This document shows, in pieces, positions 26,633 through 35,957 of a DNA stretch of 64,000 nt. Position 1 is the first letter of the stretch. Each line of letters opens with the position of its first letter. The notes below the pieces were generated by a model. The model was not told the origin of the DNA. It made no database searches and saw only the letters and a list, made by a program, of their open reading frames with translations. The DNA is from Paenibacillus allorhizosphaerae. GTDB lineage: Bacteria; Bacillota; Bacilli; Paenibacillales; NBRC-103111. The position numbers and the translations under genes are program-made. The stretch lies in the NCBI RefSeq assembly GCF_910594985.1, contig NZ_CAJVCE010000012.1:62001-126000 (forward strand), read 5' to 3'.

Positions 26633-29431
26633 TTACTGCTGCGACAGCTGTTTTTTCAGTTCGTATAAAAAGTTCATCGCCGTCATCGGCGTCATGTTCA
26701 TTAAATCGGCGGTGCGGAGCAGTCCCAATATTTTGTCCGCTGCCGGATCTTTCTTCGCCGGTTTTTCCAAAGAAGCGGCCTTTGCTCCGTCATCCAGCAC
26801 AAAAAGGCTTAGCTGCTCGACCGCCTGCTGCCGGCCGGAGCTTTGAACCGCTCGCTCGACAGGAGGCACGTCGCCGTTGGAACTCGGCGCTGACCCGTAT
26901 TCGATTCCCGGTTCGCTTATCCGTTCCGGCTCCGAGGCAGTCGCGATCTCGCCCGCTTGAAGGGCATTCTCAGCGGATGCTTGCCTCGATGCGGTCGAAG
27001 CCGCAGCCGTCTCCTGCCGCCCCTGCTGCCATTCCGCTCTCGCTTCAAAAGCGTGCAGCAGCTCGTACGAGCGATCGATGATTCCTTCGGGCAGACCGGC
27101 GATTTGCGCGCAGTAAATGCCGTAGCTCGTGCTGGCCGCCCCACGGATCAACCGCCTCAAGAACGTAACCTGCTGGCCGCTTTCCTTGACCGCCATGCAG
27201 TAATTGCGCAAATCCCGCAAGCTTTCCTCCAGATGCGCCAACTCGTGAAAATGCGTCGATACGAGCGTCTTGCAGCCGATCCGGTCATGCAAATACTCGA
27301 TGACCGCCTGCGCGATCGCCATCCCTTCGCCGGTCGAAGTGCCGCGTCCCAGCTCGTCGATAATGACCAAACTGCGCGACGTCGCTTTCTCGGTCATGAT
27401 CTGGATATCCATCATCTCGACCATAAACGTGCTTTGACCGCCGATCAGATCGTCCGCTGCGCCGATGCGGGTGAAGATGCGGTCGATGAGCGGAACTTTT
27501 GCCCGCTTGGCAGGCACGAAGCAGCCGATCTGCGCCATAAGACAAATGATCGCAACTTGGCGCATGTACGTGCTTTTTCCCGCCATGTTCGGGCCGGTGA
27601 TGAGCAGCATGCTCCCGGCTTCTCGCGACAGCTCGGTTTCGTTGGCGATAAAGACGCTGTCTTCGAGCACCGCTTCCACGACCGGATGGCGGCCTTCCTC
27701 GACCTGCAGCTCGTAAAAATCGCCGACCTCCGGCTTTGTGAACCGGTTCGCCGCACTGACGTGCGCAAGCGACTGGTACACATCCGCCGTTGCGATCAGC
27801 TCCGCCAACGTTTGAAGTCTCGATATATGCGCACCCAGCCTGTCCCTCAGCTCGACGAACAGCTTGTGCTCCAGGTCGACCATGCCCTCCTCCGCCTCGA
27901 GGATGAGCGCTTCCTTCTCCTTCAGCTCCGGCGTGACGAACCGCTCCGCGTTGGCCAACGTCTGCTTGCGCTCGTACCTTCCTTCCTCCAGCGACCCCAG
28001 GTTGGACTTCGTCACTTCGATAAAGTAACCGAACACTTTGTTGTAGCCGATCTTCAGCGACTTGATGCCCGTCCGCTCCCGCTCCTGCTTCTCCAGCTCC
28101 GCGAGCCACTGCTTGCCGTTCGCGCTCGCTTCGCGAAGCTGGTCGAGGCGGGCGTTGAAGCCCGCCCGGATCATGCCCCCGTCCCGGACGGAGACGGGGG
28201 GCTCGTCCACGATGGCGTCCGCGATCGACGCCATCAAGTCCTGGCACGGATCGATCCGTGCCGCCAGCTTCGCCAGCGTGGCGGAGCCGCTGGACTCGCA
28301 CAGCTGCTGCAGCAGAGGCACCTGCTGCAGCGAGCGCATCAGCGCGACCAGGTCGCGCGCGCTTGCGCTGCCGTAGGCGATGCGCGCCGTGAGCCGCTCC
28401 AGGTCGTACACTTCCTTCAGCGACGTTCGAAGCTCGTCGCGGACGATCAGCTGGTGGTACAGTCGGTCCACCGCTTCGAGCCGCTCCGCAATGTGCGTTG
28501 CGTTCATCAGCGGCTTCTCGATCCATCGCCGCAACAGCCGCCCGCCCATGGCGGTCACCGTCTTGTCGAGCAGCCAGAGCAGCGAGCCTTTCTTCGACCG
28601 GTCGCGGACCGTTTCCACGAGCTCCAGATTGCGCCGGCTGAAAGGATCCATTACCATATATTGCGTCGGCTCGTATACCCGGATCTGCTTGATATGTGAC
28701 AGGGAACGCTTTTGCGTCTCCTGCAAGTAACCCATCAGAAGCGATAGCGTCTCGCGCCCGCCTTCCGGCAAACCGGCCAGCTGCGAATCCGAGAAGTGAC
28801 CTTCGGCCGGCAAGCCTTCATTCGCCTTGCGGCCGTCTCTCGGCGTCATAACCGCCGAACGCAGCCACGCCGCCGATCCGCTGCGGATTTGCTCCAGCAG
28901 CGCCGGGCTGCCGAGTATTTCCGACGGGCTGTACACGTTCAGCTCGTCCAGCAGCAGCTCGAATGAACCATCAAGACGCGTGACGTATAATTCCCCCGTC
29001 GATATGTCGCACGCAGCCAGTCCATACGCCTCGCCGGACAGCACGACCGCTGCGATATAATTGTTCGCCTCGCTGAGAGAGCGGGCGTCCATCACCGTTC
29101 CCGGCGTGACGATTCGCACCACTTCCCGCCGTACGACGCCTTTCGCTTCGGAAGGATCCTCCACCTGTTCGCAGATCGCTACCTTGTATCCTTTTTCTAC
29201 CAACCGGGCGACATAGTTTTCCGCGGAATGATAGGGCACCCCGCACATCGGGATCCGCTCCTCCATTCCGCCCTCCCTGCCGGTCAGCGTAATCTCCAGC
29301 TCCCGCGCCGCCTGTACCGCATCGTCGAAAAACATTTCATAAAAATCGCCAAGACGGAAAAATAAAAAAGCGTCCTGCACCTCCGCCTTGATGGCAAGGT
29401 ACTGCTCGATCATCGGCGTGTATTTGGCCAT
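26633..29431 (-). CDS. mutS: DNA mismatch recognition ATPase MutS
   Basis: 932 residues, somewhat longer than B. subtilis MutS (about 858). Domain I mismatch reader with FFRLGDFYEMF (Phe-X-Glu variant FYEMF); lever and clamp domains; ATPase domain with Walker A GPNMAGKST near residue 610, DELGRGTSTGEG Walker B, and STHFHELAHLE. The extra length lies in a variable linker (about 790-890) before a short C-terminal helix ending AMNFLYELKKQL. GGAGG is 7 nt before the ATG. First gene of the mutS-S41-mutL-methyltransferase-miaA-hfq block. Confidence 0.98.
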   Translation of the reverse strand: MAKYTPMIEQYLAIKAEVQDAFLFFRLGDFYEMFFDDAVQAARELEITLTGREGGMEERIPMCGVPYHSAENYVARLVEKGYKVAICEQVEDPSEAKGVVRREVVRIVTPGTVMDARSLSEANNYIAAVVLSGEAYGLAACDISTGELYVTRLDGSFELLLDELNVYSPSEILGSPALLEQIRSGSAAWLRSAVMTPRDGRKANEGLPAEGHFSDSQLAGLPEGGRETLSLLMGYLQETQKRSLSHIKQIRVYEPTQYMVMDPFSRRNLELVETVRDRSKKGSLLWLLDKTVTAMGGRLLRRWIEKPLMNATHIAERLEAVDRLYHQLIVRDELRTSLKEVYDLERLTARIAYGSASARDLVALMRSLQQVPLLQQLCESSGSATLAKLAARIDPCQDLMASIADAIVDEPPVSVRDGGMIRAGFNARLDQLREASANGKQWLAELEKQERERTGIKSLKIGYNKVFGYFIEVTKSNLGSLEEGRYERKQTLANAERFVTPELKEKEALILEAEEGMVDLEHKLFVELRDRLGAHISRLQTLAELIATADVYQSLAHVSAANRFTKPEVGDFYELQVEEGRHPVVEAVLEDSVFIANETELSREAGSMLLITGPNMAGKSTYMRQVAIICLMAQIGCFVPAKRAKVPLIDRIFTRIGAADDLIGGQSTFMVEMMDIQIMTEKATSRSLVIIDELGRGTSTGEGMAIAQAVIEYLHDRIGCKTLVSTHFHELAHLEESLRDLRNYCMAVKESGQQVTFLRRLIRGAASTSYGIYCAQIAGLPEGIIDRSYELLHAFEARAEWQQGRQETAAASTASRQASAENALQAGEIATASEPERISEPGIEYGSAPSSNGDVPPVERAVQSSGRQQAVEQLSLFVLDDGAKAASLEKPAKKDPAADKILGLLRTADLMNMTPMTAMNFLYELKKQLSQQ

Positions 29432-29777
29432 GCTTCATCCTCCAACGCTTATGCTGACGTTCAGCAATCCATGCGATCGTACAATCATTCCGTCGAACCG
29501 AGCCTATCGAACTACGAATCTCTTGCTCGAGGGTTTCATAGATTTGCAGACAAAAAAATAGATAGAATATAAGGTTTATTCATCCTTGCTATGTATATGC
29601 CTTCATATGAGGATACCGGGGTTGGCAGCTCGTGCTTTGACATATCCGGGCAGCCTGCATTTGCGGCAGGACGAAGCATCATCCGCTTATCCGCTTGCTG
29701 CAAGGCGCGCCCGGCCCGGTTCGCACAAAGGCATTGCCATCCCATTATATCACGATTTTTTGGAGAACACCCGTTTT
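29432..29777. other. gap upstream of mutS
   Basis: About 346 bp between the amidoligase stop and mutS. It should carry the mutS promoter, but no convincing hexamers were found. One minus-strand stretch without stops runs through the left half, with no ribosome site and no family resemblance, so no gene is called. Confidence 0.5.
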
Positions 29778-31214
29778 CTATGTAAAGGGAGTAATTTTCC
29801 ATTTCGGCCGAATATCGTCCAGCTCTTTCCAAGGCCGCATTTGCAGCATCCGTCTTCGCAGCGGCAGCAAATACGATTCGTACTTCGCATAGCCGGGAAC
29901 TTTCTCCAAATCTTTCCATAACGATTGCAGCATCGGGCGAATGCGCGCCTTGTCGCCGCCGTAATACGCTTTGAGGACCTCCGCATCGGCAAGCGGCCGA
30001 AGGTTCAGCAAGCGGTAATGCTCGGCCGTTACTTTGGCCAGCGCCAATACGCCTTTGGCAATGTCGGGAGACACCATCCAGCTCGGCAGGACGCGATACT
30101 CGAAACCGCCGTGCCGCTGCCGCCGAAAATCGCCGAGAAACCCGTACTTCGGCTTGCGCATGCCGGTCGTCCCGTCTTCCAACAGCGTGAGCGGAAGCGC
30201 GATGTAATTGTCGAGGACGCGCAGCAGACGGCTGCACAGCTCGATGCCGCTGAAATGAATGTGTCCGCCGAGCGGGAACCCGCGAACGGGCATGCCGCCG
30301 GCCACCCAGCGCACTTCCGGGTCGCCGATCCGCTTGGCCGCAATCTGCATCGTGCGGTGCAGATTCACGACGAGCTCGCGAATATCAGTGCTCGGCTTGG
30401 GCCGCAGCTCGGCGAGCGGAAATATTTTGCGCCGGCTCGGAAGCACAATTGCGTCACAGCCGAACGCCCCTTCCTTCTCCGCATAATTCGAAGCGAATGT
30501 CACCTTGCCCCGGCTATTCAGGAGCAGAAATTCAGGGTCCGCGCCGAGCATGACATCGCTTTGCCCAAGCTCGGCTTCTTCGGACAGCGTCACGTCGAAC
30601 CGATTCATCGCGTCTGCGAACAGACCTACAAGCCGCGGCGTGAGCTTCGGCTCGGCTTCGACGGCGAGCACGACGACCACCCCGCCGGAACGGGCGCCTA
30701 ACCGAACGATGCCGTAATCGAGCCCGAGGGCATACACCGCCTTCACCGCCTCCCGCATGGCGCGGGCTGCGTAAAAGCTCGGCTGGTCCGTCCCGATTTC
30801 CGTAAATTCGCGAGGTTCCCCTTCAGGCGTGCGAACGCCGGGTTTCGTCTTATGACCAAGAAACACGCCGCTGGCCCGATGGAACAGCGTCAGCGCCTGC
30901 AAGTGAAACACGGGCACGATGAATTCGTGGGACCATCGATCCGCGAACCGTTTTGCGCCGGTTTCATCCCAGCCGCATTCGATGCCGTGAAGCGTGAGCA
31001 GTTCCGCAGCCCGCTTCTTGTTCCGGGCGAGCAAAATGCTTCGGATCGGCTGCAGCACTTCGGCGTGGCCGCGGTCGGGATGATACGCCCCCCAGTGAAT
31101 GATGGTTCCGCTCTTCTCTATTTCCTCCGGAACCTGGGCGCCGTGCGGAAACAGCAGTTTCGCAAGCAGCGGCTCCATCGCCGGCTCGCCCGAATGAAGC
31201 AGGAAAGCGCGCAT
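29778..31214 (-). CDS. putative amidoligase (phiEco32-like COOH-NH2 ligase type 2)
   Basis: 478 residues. Motifs of the COOH-NH2 ligase clan, which shares the glutamine synthetase/GCS catalytic fold: LGADPEFLLLN near residue 240, GGHIHFSGIEL near 335 (the His-x-His-x-Ser strand as in GSs), and FEYRVLPSWMVSP near 385. The N-terminal 230 residues form a separate region with an Arg-rich HGIECGWDETGAKR stretch. The family was defined by comparative genomics and is thought to form amide bonds on peptides or proteins; no reaction is proven. AAGGGG precedes the ATG at 31214. It lies between cotE and mutS, hinting at a spore or wall role. Confidence 0.8.
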   Translation of the reverse strand: MRAFLLHSGEPAMEPLLAKLLFPHGAQVPEEIEKSGTIIHWGAYHPDRGHAEVLQPIRSILLARNKKRAAELLTLHGIECGWDETGAKRFADRWSHEFIVPVFHLQALTLFHRASGVFLGHKTKPGVRTPEGEPREFTEIGTDQPSFYAARAMREAVKAVYALGLDYGIVRLGARSGGVVVVLAVEAEPKLTPRLVGLFADAMNRFDVTLSEEAELGQSDVMLGADPEFLLLNSRGKVTFASNYAEKEGAFGCDAIVLPSRRKIFPLAELRPKPSTDIRELVVNLHRTMQIAAKRIGDPEVRWVAGGMPVRGFPLGGHIHFSGIELCSRLLRVLDNYIALPLTLLEDGTTGMRKPKYGFLGDFRRQRHGGFEYRVLPSWMVSPDIAKGVLALAKVTAEHYRLLNLRPLADAEVLKAYYGGDKARIRPMLQSLWKDLEKVPGYAKYESYLLPLRRRMLQMRPWKELDDIRPKWKITPFT

Positions 31215-31258
31215 AGTGATCCCCTTTCGCCCATTTTTACCGGGACAACTTTTTTGCA

Positions 31259-31284
31259 CAAAAAAGAGGGCTGACGCCCTCTGC
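31259..31284 (-). terminator. terminator after cotE
   Basis: A perfect 7-bp stem AGAGGGC / GCCCTCT (31265-31282) followed on the minus strand by TTTTTTG. It separates cotE from the amidoligase gene, whose start is only 45 bp further on, so any amidoligase promoter must overlap it or the gene depends on readthrough. Confidence 0.8.
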
Positions 31285-31322
31285 CGAAATGCAACCGCCC
31301 GACATATACTGAAAGCAAGAAA

Positions 31323-31889
31323 TCAGTTCAGTTCATCGTCCAGCAGATCCGGATCGAGATCTTCGAAATCGCCGTCGCCCTCGTTGTCGAAGTCCACGTG
31401 TTTGTCGTCATCGTCATCGCAGCCGTTTGCGCACACCACTACGCATACTTTCGTTTCAGCGATCATTTCCACCTTGAACTCGCGTTCTACGCGGATCACT
31501 ACGCTATCTCCGTGGGAAGAGATGTTAGCCTCCACGCAGTTCGGTTCTTGAGTGGCGACGGCCGACACTTCCGCTGTCGACGACTTATGTTTCTTATCGA
31601 GGTAGTGTAACGGCACAGCCTCTACGTAAGAAATCGTTTCTTTCGCGACATCCGTTTTGGTGTTCCGGTCGTAGGAATACCAAATATTAATGTCGTAAGT
31701 ACCTACTACTTCCACACTTTCTCCCGACTTCACCGCATCATATTGGTTGTTGATAATCCAAGCACCCAAAATACTGGTCGGAGCGTGTGGCGGAGTTACT
31801 GTGTTGGTTACTTGCGAAAATTTACGTCCTTTGCCACAGACAGCCTTCGTATAGATCTCTCTGCACTGCAAATCTTTATCTAATGACAT
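31323..31889 (-). CDS. cotE: outer spore coat protein CotE
   Basis: 188 residues, matching B. subtilis CotE (181). Diagnostic stretches are REIYTKAVCGKGRKFSQ, TSILGAWIINNQYDA, GTYDINIWYSY, NTKTDVAKETISY, QEPNCVEANIS and the acidic tail EDLDPDLLDDELN. CotE is the morphogenetic protein that directs outer coat assembly around the forespore. The ATG at 31889 has GGAGG 8 nt upstream; an in-frame ATG 30 nt earlier has none. Its place upstream of mutS-mutL is conserved in Bacillales. Confidence 0.97.
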   Translation of the reverse strand: MSLDKDLQCREIYTKAVCGKGRKFSQVTNTVTPPHAPTSILGAWIINNQYDAVKSGESVEVVGTYDINIWYSYDRNTKTDVAKETISYVEAVPLHYLDKKHKSSTAEVSAVATQEPNCVEANISSHGDSVVIRVEREFKVEMIAETKVCVVVCANGCDDDDDKHVDFDNEGDGDFEDLDPDLLDDELN

Positions 31890-32014
31890 CCTGTTAACCT
31901 CCTCCATACAATCATTCATTACATTTGTATGCAGGACATTCGTCTAGTGTGATAACTTTTTTCAAATATGAAGGCGTAATAAAAAGATTATCAGAATCAA
32001 GCCATCTGCCAGCG

Positions 32015-32971
32015 TTATGATCGTCCCGTTACGGGACGTTTTTGACTTTTCGCCACAGCCAGATACGCCTTCAGTTCCACTATGAGCTGCAGCAGCGCGG
32101 CGCGCACCTCGAACTCGTCGCGAGTCGCAGGCAGCGGCATCGTTTTGAAACCAGACTCAAGCTCCGTCAATTTTCTCTCGCTTCTCCCCGTATAATGCGC
32201 GATTCTCACATCGATGCTAAGCGCTTCGAATACCGCAGCCAAACTTTCCCCGTGCGGTAGCGTCGTAAACACTTGCGCGACGAGCTGCACCATCCGTTCG
32301 ATCGAATCCATCTGCTGCTTGCGCATATAAAAGTAAACGGCCCACTGCGTCTGGCCGCCGCGCAAACTGTTTTCGCCGAGACGTTGGACCGATGCCGACG
32401 CTTTTTCCAGCACGCCTTCGGCTTCCAGCAGCTCCGCGCCGCTCCACACGTACTCCGTATCGCGCAAGTTCAGGGCAATCTCCGCAAAAATGCGAGAAAA
32501 CAGCTCCTCCGTCTTCTCTCGGTATTCCTGCAATTGCTTGTCTTCCTTCGGCATGTACAGCAGATTGATTCCCGTCGCCGTTCCCAATCCGATCAAGAGC
32601 AGCGCCACTTCATTTAGTAGAAGCTCGAGTTCCACCCGACCGGCAGCAAACAAATGAAACATGACAACCGAGCCTGTGACGACGCCATCCTTCAGGCGAA
32701 GACGGTTGAGTACCGGATAAAGCAGCAGGATGTACAAGCCGATCACCCAAACGTGAAACCCTACCGCCCAAAAAAGCGTCGCGGCCAGCAGCAGTCCGAG
32801 CAGTGAAGCGGCGATCCGCTGAAATGACGTGCGTAATCCTTTTTTCTTCGTCACATCGACGCCCAGAATGGCAAGAAGACCGGCTGAAAGCGGCGACAAT
32901 AGCCCTGCGGCATAACAAATATAAATAGAAACGATAACGGCCACCGCCGTTTTGATGACGCGGATTCCCAT
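32015..32971 (-). CDS. aromatic acid exporter family (ArAE/YqjA-like) membrane protein
   Basis: 318 residues. About five to six hydrophobic segments fill residues 5-145 (VAVIVSIYICYAAGLLSPLSAG, LLGLLLAATLFWAVGF, VWVIGLYILLLY, VALLLIGLGTATGINLLY), followed by a cytoplasmic helical domain of about 170 residues typical of the ArAE_1/ArAE_1_C pair. Related to FUSC-type efflux proteins; the exported compound is unknown. GAGGAA lies just before the ATG. Monocistronic in appearance. Confidence 0.9.
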   Translation of the reverse strand: MGIRVIKTAVAVIVSIYICYAAGLLSPLSAGLLAILGVDVTKKKGLRTSFQRIAASLLGLLLAATLFWAVGFHVWVIGLYILLLYPVLNRLRLKDGVVTGSVVMFHLFAAGRVELELLLNEVALLLIGLGTATGINLLYMPKEDKQLQEYREKTEELFSRIFAEIALNLRDTEYVWSGAELLEAEGVLEKASASVQRLGENSLRGGQTQWAVYFYMRKQQMDSIERMVQLVAQVFTTLPHGESLAAVFEALSIDVRIAHYTGRSERKLTELESGFKTMPLPATRDEFEVRAALLQLIVELKAYLAVAKSQKRPVTGRS

Positions 32972-33124
32972 GCAAGTTCCTCGCTTTAGATCAGTGCTGT
33001 GCTGTTGATACGATGTCCCCTATATTACCTTTTTCCTTTCCTGTCGACAACTGCTCGTAATATAAAGGTTTGGTAAAAAAGCCGGTTACACGCAGCCATC
33101 CTTTTTTGTAAGCGATGCGTACAG

Positions 33125-33154
33125 AAAAAGGCCAGCCGGTATATCGGCTGACCG
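33125..33154 (-). terminator. terminator of the NMT1-type ABC operon
   Basis: Stem GGTCAGCCG / CGGCTGGCC (33130-33153, one mismatch) followed on the minus strand by TTTTTCTG, about 25 bp after the permease stop. Confidence 0.85.
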
Positions 33155-33175
33155 TGAACGCTCCGTTTTCTAGAA

Positions 33176-34066
33176 TTAATCGCGCTTCCCTATCAACTTC
33201 CCTTCCAAATAAGCAACCCCCTGATACATTAGCGTGGCGGCGATGGCAATTATAAATACGCTGCCGATGACCAGCGTGAAGTTAAATACTTGAAAGCCGT
33301 ATATGATCAAATAGCCGAGGCCTTCCTTGGAAACGAGAAATTCGCCGACGATGACGCCGACCCAGGCTAGACCGACGTTTACTTTCAGCGTCGATACGAT
33401 AGTCGGATAGGACGCCGGCAATATCGCCTTCGTAAAAATCGCCCGGCGGCTGCCTCCGAATATGCGAATTACTTTCTGCTGGTTCGGATCGACTTCTCTA
33501 AAGCTCGTGTATACGTTAAGAATCGTAATAATGACGGTGATCGACAGCGTCGTCGCGATGATCGAGAGCAGCCCGGGACCGAGCGCCACAATAAAGAGCG
33601 GGCCCAGCGCGACCTTCGGCAGGCTGTTCGCTACGACGAGATACGGATCCAGCACGCGGGATAAAAAGGGGGACAGCCAAATGAATGCGGCAATCGCGGT
33701 ACCCAGCAGCGTGCCGAGCAAAAAGCCGGCGATCGTCTCCAGCACCGTCACCCATATATGAAGGAACAACGAGCCGTCCGCCACTTTCGTATACAGCAGT
33801 TGAAATATGCGGCTCGGGGAGCTGAACAGCAGACCGTCGATCCATTTCATGCGTCCGGCGACTTCCCATACCCCCAAAAATAAAACAAGCAGCACAATTT
33901 GTGTGATCCGGACGTAGACGCTCATTCGTCGTTCTTTTCGGCGAAAATCGGCAAAGACCGATTCAGCCAACCGATTGCCTGCGTTTTTTTCCGCTGCAGC
34001 TCTCGCCAACTCGGCCGATCCGCTTTCGTGCTTGCGCCGTTCTTCTTCTATCACCCGTTTATCCAT
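33176..34066 (-). CDS. ABC transporter permease (NitT/TauT/SsuC type)
   Basis: 296 residues. A charged N-terminal stretch of about 55 residues precedes six or so transmembrane segments and the binding-protein-dependent transport inner-membrane motif with the EAA loop (near [19 protein letters not shown]). Class as in nitrate, taurine, alkanesulfonate and HMP (ThiX) importers. The ATG at 34066 has AAGGAGG 9 nt upstream and overlaps the ATPase stop by 8 bp. Third gene after the binding protein and ATPase. Confidence 0.92.
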   Translation of the reverse strand: MDKRVIEEERRKHESGSAELARAAAEKNAGNRLAESVFADFRRKERRMSVYVRITQIVLLVLFLGVWEVAGRMKWIDGLLFSSPSRIFQLLYTKVADGSLFLHIWVTVLETIAGFLLGTLLGTAIAAFIWLSPFLSRVLDPYLVVANSLPKVALGPLFIVALGPGLLSIIATTLSITVIITILNVYTSFREVDPNQQKVIRIFGGSRRAIFTKAILPASYPTIVSTLKVNVGLAWVGVIVGEFLVSKEGLGYLIIYGFQVFNFTLVIGSVFIIAIAATLMYQGVAYLEGKLIGKRD

Positions 34067-34853
34067 ATGAAGCCCCCTCCTTCCCATCGATCTCTTCGAA
34101 ATACCCCCATAGCTTGCGGAACAGCGGGTGGAATCCTTCCTGTTCTCTGGCATCAAGCGGCAGCGCCTTGCGGATTGCCTCCGGAACCTCCACCTCGGTC
34201 ATAATTCGACCCGGATTCGGCTGCATCATCACGATCCGGTCGCTCATGGCAATCGCTTCGCTAATATCGTGGGTGACCAGTACGGCCGTCTTGTTCCTGA
34301 TCTTGAGCGTCTCCACGACGAGATCTTCGAGCTGCAGCTTCGTTTGGTAATCCAGCGCGGAGAACGGCTCGTCGAGCAGCAATATTTCCGGTTCCGTCGC
34401 CAGTGTCCGTACCAAAGCCACTCGCTGCCGCATACCGCCGGACAGATGATGCGGATACCGGTCCGCATGCTTTGCCAGCCCCATCTCCCCGAGCAGTTCC
34501 ATGACATAGGTTTTCGTCGAATCGTTCAACCGTCCCATAAGCTCGAGTCCGAGCGATGCGTTCTCATAAATGGTCCGCCACGGGAACAAATAATCTTGCT
34601 GCAGCATGTATCCTACATTCGGCGTCGGCCTCGCGATCGCTTCGCCGAGCACCGTTACTTTTCCGGCTGACGGCGCCATCAGTCCGCTAATAAGCGAGAG
34701 CAGCGTCGTTTTGCCGCAGCCGCTCGGCCCGATCAAAGAGACGAAGTCTCCTTTGTCCACGGTCAATCCGACATCTTGCAGCGCCAAAAATGCCCCCTTG
34801 GCGCTGACATACACTTGAGAAACGCCTTCCAGTTGCAGCGCAGGCACATTCAC
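34059..34853 (-). CDS. ABC transporter ATP-binding protein (NitT/TauT type)
   Basis: 264 residues. Walker [10 protein letters not shown] near residue 42, Q-loop [10 protein letters not shown], signature LSGGMRQR, Walker [13 protein letters not shown]-loop LVTHDISEA. Energises the adjacent permease. A GTG start at 34853 is preferred because GGAGGG lies 6 nt upstream; the ATG at 34859 directly abuts it. The gene follows the binding protein after a 78-bp gap that holds a hairpin and overlaps the permease gene. Confidence 0.93.
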   Translation of the reverse strand: MNVPALQLEGVSQVYVSAKGAFLALQDVGLTVDKGDFVSLIGPSGCGKTTLLSLISGLMAPSAGKVTVLGEAIARPTPNVGYMLQQDYLFPWRTIYENASLGLELMGRLNDSTKTYVMELLGEMGLAKHADRYPHHLSGGMRQRVALVRTLATEPEILLLDEPFSALDYQTKLQLEDLVVETLKIRNKTAVLVTHDISEAIAMSDRIVMMQPNPGRIMTEVEVPEAIRKALPLDAREQEGFHPLFRKLWGYFEEIDGKEGASYG

Positions 34854-34883
34854 CTTCATCCCTCCTTGTGCGTGTAGACAACA

Positions 34884-34919
34884 AAAGGCGCAAGGCTTGT
34901 GCAGCCTCCCTTGCGCCCG
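34884..34919 (-). terminator. intra-operon hairpin after the binding-protein gene
   Basis: A perfect 9-bp stem GGCGCAAGG / CCTTGCGCC (34887-34917) followed on the minus strand by TTTTGTTG. It sits between the binding-protein and ATPase genes. Such partial terminators usually keep binding-protein mRNA in excess over the membrane components. Confidence 0.75.
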
Positions 34920-34931
34920 GTGGTTGTTACG

Positions 34932-35957
34932 TCACTTCACGTTTTGCTTCGCTTTTTCGGCGAATTGGTTGTTTACGAGCGCTTTGTAATCCGCGCGCTT
35001 CTTCAGTTCTCCGGCCGCTTCCATCACGTTTTGCAGATTGTTCCATTCCTGCTCGTCAACGATGCCGTCCGTCGCAAACGTGCCTTGATCTTTATATCGT
35101 TTCACGACGTTGCGGATGACGTCTTTATCCGTATCCTGGAAATACGGAGCGATCGCATCGGAAATTTCCTCAACACTGCTTTTTTGCACCCAGTTTTGCG
35201 CCTTTTGCACGGCATTGGCGAACTTCTGGATCGTGCCGCTGTTCTTATCCATAAAACTTTTCTTCGCCATGAAAACCGTATAAGGCAGTTTGCCGCTTTC
35301 CACTCCGAAGGAGGCGATAACGAAACCTTTGCCCTGCTTCTCAATCATCGTCGCTTGCGGCTCGAACAGCTGCACATATTCGCCGGTGCCGGAAGCAAAC
35401 GCCGTCGGGATGTTGGCAAAGTCGACGTTCTGAATCAGGTTCAAATCTTTTTGCGGGTTGATGTTGTATTTTTTCAGCGTGAATTCCCCCGCCATTTGCG
35501 GCATGCCGCCTTTTCTTTGCCCCAGGAACGTCGTGCCCTTCAACTGATTCCAATCAAACTTGCCCTGCACGGGCTTGCGTGACACGAGAAACGTACCGTC
35601 GGTTTGCGTCAGCTGCGAAAAGTTGATGACTGGATCGTCGCTTCCTTGCTGCGACACGTATATCGACGTTTCGGAGCCGACGAGCGCCACATCGATGCCT
35701 CCGGACAGCAGCGTGGTCATCGTTTTGTCTCCGCCGGGCGTCGTCGTCAGCTCAATGTCCAGACCCTCTTCTTTGAAAAATCCTTTGGAAATCGCCGCAT
35801 ACTGCGGTGCATAGAAGATCGATCGCGTAACTTCCCCGATCCGCACCTTCGTTACATCTCCCGTGTTTTTCGGGCCGCAGCCCGTCAGCGTCACTGCCAC
35901 AGCAAGGCTTATTGCCAACGTGCCGGCCAGACGCCTTCTCCAGTTCCTTCTCCACAT
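34932..35957 (-). CDS. ABC transporter substrate-binding lipoprotein (NMT1/THI5/SsuA-like)
   Basis: 341 residues. Lipoprotein signal with lipobox VTLTGCG (Cys27). The mature part has the NMT1/THI5-like periplasmic-binding fold: IGEVTRSIFYAPQYAAISKGFF, EGLDIELTTTPGG, LLSGGIDVALVGSE. The family binds sulfonates, nitrate or thiamine-pyrimidine precursors; the ligand cannot be chosen here, and no TPP riboswitch was recognised upstream. GGAGGGAC precedes the ATG at 35957. First gene of the three-gene operon. Confidence 0.92.
   Translation of the reverse strand: MWRRNWRRRLAGTLAISLAVAVTLTGCGPKNTGDVTKVRIGEVTRSIFYAPQYAAISKGFFKEEGLDIELTTTPGGDKTMTTLLSGGIDVALVGSETSIYVSQQGSDDPVINFSQLTQTDGTFLVSRKPVQGKFDWNQLKGTTFLGQRKGGMPQMAGEFTLKKYNINPQKDLNLIQNVDFANIPTAFASGTGEYVQLFEPQATMIEKQGKGFVIASFGVESGKLPYTVFMAKKSFMDKNSGTIQKFANAVQKAQNWVQKSSVEEISDAIAPYFQDTDKDVIRNVVKRYKDQGTFATDGIVDEQEWNNLQNVMEAAGELKKRADYKALVNNQFAEKAKQNVK

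Noticed and set aside
26957-28699. 580-codon open frame on the plus strand
   Set aside because: Antisense to mutS, which is certain; long frames opposite GC-rich genes are expected.
32024-32045. Hairpin CGTCCCGT/ACGGGACG with TTTTT on the plus strand
   Set aside because: It lies within the 3' end of the minus-strand exporter gene, and no plus-strand gene precedes it; probably chance.
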